A stretch of 44,572 nt of DNA from Coxiellaceae bacterium UBA6002 (lineage in GTDB: Bacteria; Pseudomonadota; Gammaproteobacteria; UBA6002). This document shows, piece by piece, positions 42,058-44,572 of this stretch (the stretch's first letter is position 1; each line of letters starts with the position of its first letter). The notes under the pieces are model-generated. The model did not search any database. It was not told the DNA's origin and worked only from the letters and a program-made list of their open reading frames with translations. The position numbers were made by a program, and so were the translations under genes. The stretch spans positions 1 to 44,572 of the forward strand of contig DJAM01000068.1 in assembly GCA_002429595.1 (NCBI GenBank), read 5' to 3'.

Positions 42058-44133
42058 TTAAGCGTTATTATTTAGCCAGATCTTCAGATGCTTCTGTGTA
42101 TCTTCAATCACGGTCAATAGCTGTTGGTAAAGCGGTTCAAGCAGCTCACTGTGACCGGCTAGACGATAACGTTCGAGATATTGAGAGGCATAACGCAAAC
42201 GAATTGTGCCACAATAAAGAGCTCCCCCCTTAATCTTATGAGTGGTCGATTGAATCTGATCCCAATTGCCTTTCTGATGAGCTCGTGTCAAAATTGCTAA
42301 TTCTTCTGGCAAGGTTTCATTAGTGAGTATACCAATTAGTTCTTTAAAGAAATTGCTGTCACCAGCAGAAACTTCAAGCCCTTCTTTTTCGTTTAATAAA
42401 GGATAGTTTTCTAATTCGAAAAGCTCTTCTTCTGTTCCAGGCAAATCTACGCCTAACTTTGATATCTTAACTTTGCTGGAAGGTTCCTGAAAGTTAGTAT
42501 TCTTAAAAAAACGCTCATTAATCTGATTGATTTTTTCGCTACTTAGAGGTTTTGAAAAAACGAGTTCTATGACTGATTCCTTGGCTTCATTTTTTTGTTT
42601 TGTGCCATGAGCTGTTAAACCAACAATGGGAGTGAGTTTATGCTTAGTTGCTTTTTCCCATGCCCTTAAAGTTGATGCAAATTCATATCCATTCATGCCA
42701 GGTAAACCAATATCAGTAATAATTAAATTATATTCTCCTTGCATCACAAGCCAAAAGCCTTTCTCAGCATTCTCAGCTTCTTCAATTTCAAAGCCATGCT
42801 TAACTAATAAGGTTTTGACGACTCTTTTTGCAACAGGTTCATCCTCTATTATGAGTACTTTCATTGACCCAGATTTGAAGTTTTCTTTTAATGACCTAGC
42901 TCGACATTCAATGTTTGGTTTCTGCTTGAGAGGTACGATTTTTTGAAGTATCTCAAGAGAGTCATTATTCTCATCGCTCTCACTTACTTCTGATTCGTTG
43001 CCCACCTTCAAGGGGATCATTATAATAAAGGTCGTACCCTCCCCTACATTGCTTTCGACACTAATTTCACCTTTTAGAAGCTGAACATATTTCTGAACGA
43101 TAAATAAACCTATCCCATGTCCTTTATATTTGTTTTTGTAGGAAGGGCCTATGCGGTACAGACGCTCGAATATTTTTTCAAATTGATCTTGAGGTATACC
43201 TATACCGGTATCTTTCACTCTAAACTCAAGCATTGTTTGTTGTTCTAAATTTTGGGTAGTCTTAACGAAAACTTTAATACTGCCGGAAGGAGTAAATTTA
43301 ATGGCATTGCTAATTAAGTTGATTAGGATGCGATCAATTTTTATTCGATCACTGATAATGTATTCTGGCACATCAGGGCTAACCTCAAAAGAGAGCTCTA
43401 CTTTATGCTGCTGCCCACTTGGCGTCATTAAATTTATAAGAAAGTTTAAACGTGATCGTAGATTAAAAGTACTTGATTGTAGAAGATTTTCATAATTTTC
43501 GACTGAAACTACGTCTAATATATCATCTAATAGTTGCAGCAAACTTTCGGCTGACGCATGTATAGCATGTCCTAGCTCTCTATCCTTAGCGGTATGGCCT
43601 TCTTTCTCCAAAATATCCGCGAGGCCAATCACGCCAGTAAGAGGAGTTCTCACATCATGGCTCATATTAGCGATGAAGGTAGATTTAGCTTCAAGCGCTT
43701 CTCGCAAAGCATCTTCATATTTCTTTTCCTTAGTGACATCGATGGCGACGCCGGTTACCCCCAAGCAAATACCTGCTGCATCGTATAAAGGAAAACCTCT
43801 ATCTATAATCCATCGAATTTCTCCGTTTGGCTTAATAATCCGATAATTTTCAACAAACCTAGCTTCTTCGCCTTCAATAATAATTCTGTTTGCCATTTCA
43901 AAAATAGGATGATGTTCACGAGCGTCTTCAGGGTGAAGATATTCGATCCATTTGCTTGGATCACGGTAAAGTTCTTTGCGGGATCTCCCCCATATTTTTT
44001 CATAAGCGGGACTAATGTAGATAATGCTTTTAAAGTCAGGACTACTTAGCCAATAGACACTGTCGCTTTTTTCGGCAAGCTTTTCCAACAGACTGCTAAA
44101 ATCGTCCAGTTTAAGACTCGTTTTTTTGTTCAT
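42058..44133 (-). CDS. Hybrid sensor histidine kinase with receiver and Hpt domains
   Basis: A 691-aa phosphorelay protein. It has an N-terminal PAS domain (about 15-138, ending in VTKEKKYED), HisKA with the phosphorylated H159 (NMSHDVRTPLTG), and HATPase with the N box at N276 (INLISNAIKFT), G1 DTGIGIP at 308-314 and GHGIGLFIV at 338-346. A receiver domain at 424-540 carries D474 (ITDIGLPGMNG) and K528 (FSKPL), and a C-terminal Hpt domain carries H632 (THKIKGGALYCG). No membrane helix is seen, so it is probably cytoplasmic. This is ArcB/BarA-like order without the transmembrane part. No response regulator gene lies nearby, so its output partner must be elsewhere. GGAAG precedes the ATG. Confidence 0.94.
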   Translation of the reverse strand: MNKKTSLKLDDFSSLLEKLAEKSDSVYWLSSPDFKSIIYISPAYEKIWGRSRKELYRDPSKWIEYLHPEDAREHHPIFEMANRIIIEGEEARFVENYRIIKPNGEIRWIIDRGFPLYDAAGICLGVTGVAIDVTKEKKYEDALREALEAKSTFIANMSHDVRTPLTGVIGLADILEKEGHTAKDRELGHAIHASAESLLQLLDDILDVVSVENYENLLQSSTFNLRSRLNFLINLMTPSGQQHKVELSFEVSPDVPEYIISDRIKIDRILINLISNAIKFTPSGSIKVFVKTTQNLEQQTMLEFRVKDTGIGIPQDQFEKIFERLYRIGPSYKNKYKGHGIGLFIVQKYVQLLKGEISVESNVGEGTTFIIMIPLKVGNESEVSESDENNDSLEILQKIVPLKQKPNIECRARSLKENFKSGSMKVLIIEDEPVAKRVVKTLLVKHGFEIEEAENAEKGFWLVMQGEYNLIITDIGLPGMNGYEFASTLRAWEKATKHKLTPIVGLTAHGTKQKNEAKESVIELVFSKPLSSEKINQINERFFKNTNFQEPSSKVKISKLGVDLPGTEEELFELENYPLLNEKEGLEVSAGDSNFFKELIGILTNETLPEELAILTRAHQKGNWDQIQSTTHKIKGGALYCGTIRLRYASQYLERYRLAGHSELLEPLYQQLLTVIEDTQKHLKIWLNNNA

Positions 44134-44328
44134 GTAACTTCCACCGGATCAATTAGGCTTAATAGAATTGGCTAATTGTACCTGGATTATGGGACAAAAG
44201 CAGGGCAAGATAGGAATAAGAAGAATAAAATATTAAAGTTTATACCGTCAGCGAAGTAATAAATATTTGAAAAATATGTTTTTCCTCAGTAGAAGGTTGA
44301 CCTATAATCGTTTGACGAAGACTATTAG

Positions 44329-44357
44329 TTGAAAAAAAAATCAATATTATTTAAAAT
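44329..44357 (+). promoter_or_regulatory. Promoter for tRNA-fMet
   Basis: TTGAAA at 44329-44334 and TAAAAT at 44352-44357 with a 17-nt, very A/T-rich spacer. The -10 box ends 17 nt before the mature tRNA. Good sigma-70 match for a stable RNA gene. The rest of the 44134-44374 gap shows no other clear feature. Confidence 0.6.
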
Positions 44358-44374
44358 CATCCGATTAAGAGTGA

Positions 44375-44451
<77 letters not shown>

Positions 44452-44466
44452 AATGAAGAATAGATT

Positions 44467-44488
44467 ATGGGCCTCTGGCCCATTTTTT
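44467..44488 (+). terminator. Intrinsic terminator after tRNA-fMet
   Basis: atgggcc (44467-44473) pairs with ggcccat (44477-44483) around the loop tct, and the T-run spans 44483-44488. It would end the tRNA transcript 16 nt after the CCA. Some read-through to downstream genes is possible. Confidence 0.8.
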
Positions 44489-44572
44489 ATTTGTATCTGT
44501 ATCTATTTGCACAAAAGTAAAAGAGACAAAAACGTTCAGGTTTGAGTCAGATTCGAATAAAAAATTTGCTGA

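Overview
This 44.6 kb window is a stretch of a moderately AT-rich gammaproteobacterial chromosome. The gene order yhbY / rlmE-ftsH-folP-glmM / tpiA-secG-tRNA-Leu-nuoABCDEFGHIJKLMN and then an initiator tRNA fits a Legionellales-type genome (Legionella/Coxiella/Berkiella relatives) best. That placement is inferred from synteny and protein style, without a database search. Most of the window is housekeeping. The accessory part consists of a few large, poorly recognisable proteins, one toxin-antitoxin pair and several palindromic repeats.

Layout. 1-158: truncated palindromic repeat and a candidate promoter. 158-1723: unknown 521-aa protein with two hydrophobic blocks and coiled coils. 1724-4600 (minus): SRPBCC protein, trpS and sbcB. 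4671-4802: inverted repeat built of GTTCCC hexamers. 4889-5395: FKBP-type prolyl isomerase lipoprotein. 5459-12032: complete SUF iron-sulfur operon (Rrf2 regulator, sufB, C, D, S, U, an A-type carrier, sufT). 12062-13161 (minus): RES-Xre toxin-antitoxin pair with an operator/promoter at 13182-13216. 13237-16218 (minus): 993-aa protein with a poly(A)-polymerase-like nucleotidyltransferase core behind a large unknown helical region. 16337-17665: rimO. 17649-18210 (minus): yhbY and a DUF503 gene. 18291-23128: rlmE, ftsH, folP, glmM. 23125-23835 (minus): TerC-family membrane protein. 23863-23934: perfect 34-bp palindrome. 24013-25250: tpiA, secG, tRNA-Leu(GAG). 25354-39903: all 14 nuo genes of respiratory complex I, with a 77-bp MITE-like repeat between nuoB and nuoC. 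40182-42035: fold-type I aminotransferase with an unusual C-terminal extension. 42058-44133 (minus): hybrid histidine kinase (PAS-HisKA-HATPase-REC-Hpt). 44375-44451: tRNA-fMet with its own promoter and terminator. In the last 84 bases (44489-44572) I see no gene; in relatives this position leads to rimP-nusA-infB.

How the parts relate. The SUF operon builds Fe-S clusters, and complex I (NuoB, E, F, G, I) and RimO are major clients encoded in the same window. Genes are tightly packed: many adjacent pairs overlap by 4-11 nt, folP/glmM overlap by 49 nt, and three convergent pairs abut or overlap at their stop codons. The features most worth following up are the 993-aa nucleotidyltransferase fusion, the extended aminotransferase, the 521-aa membrane/coiled-coil protein, the repeats, and two short upstream ORFs with good Shine-Dalgarno sequences just before nuoA and nuoI.
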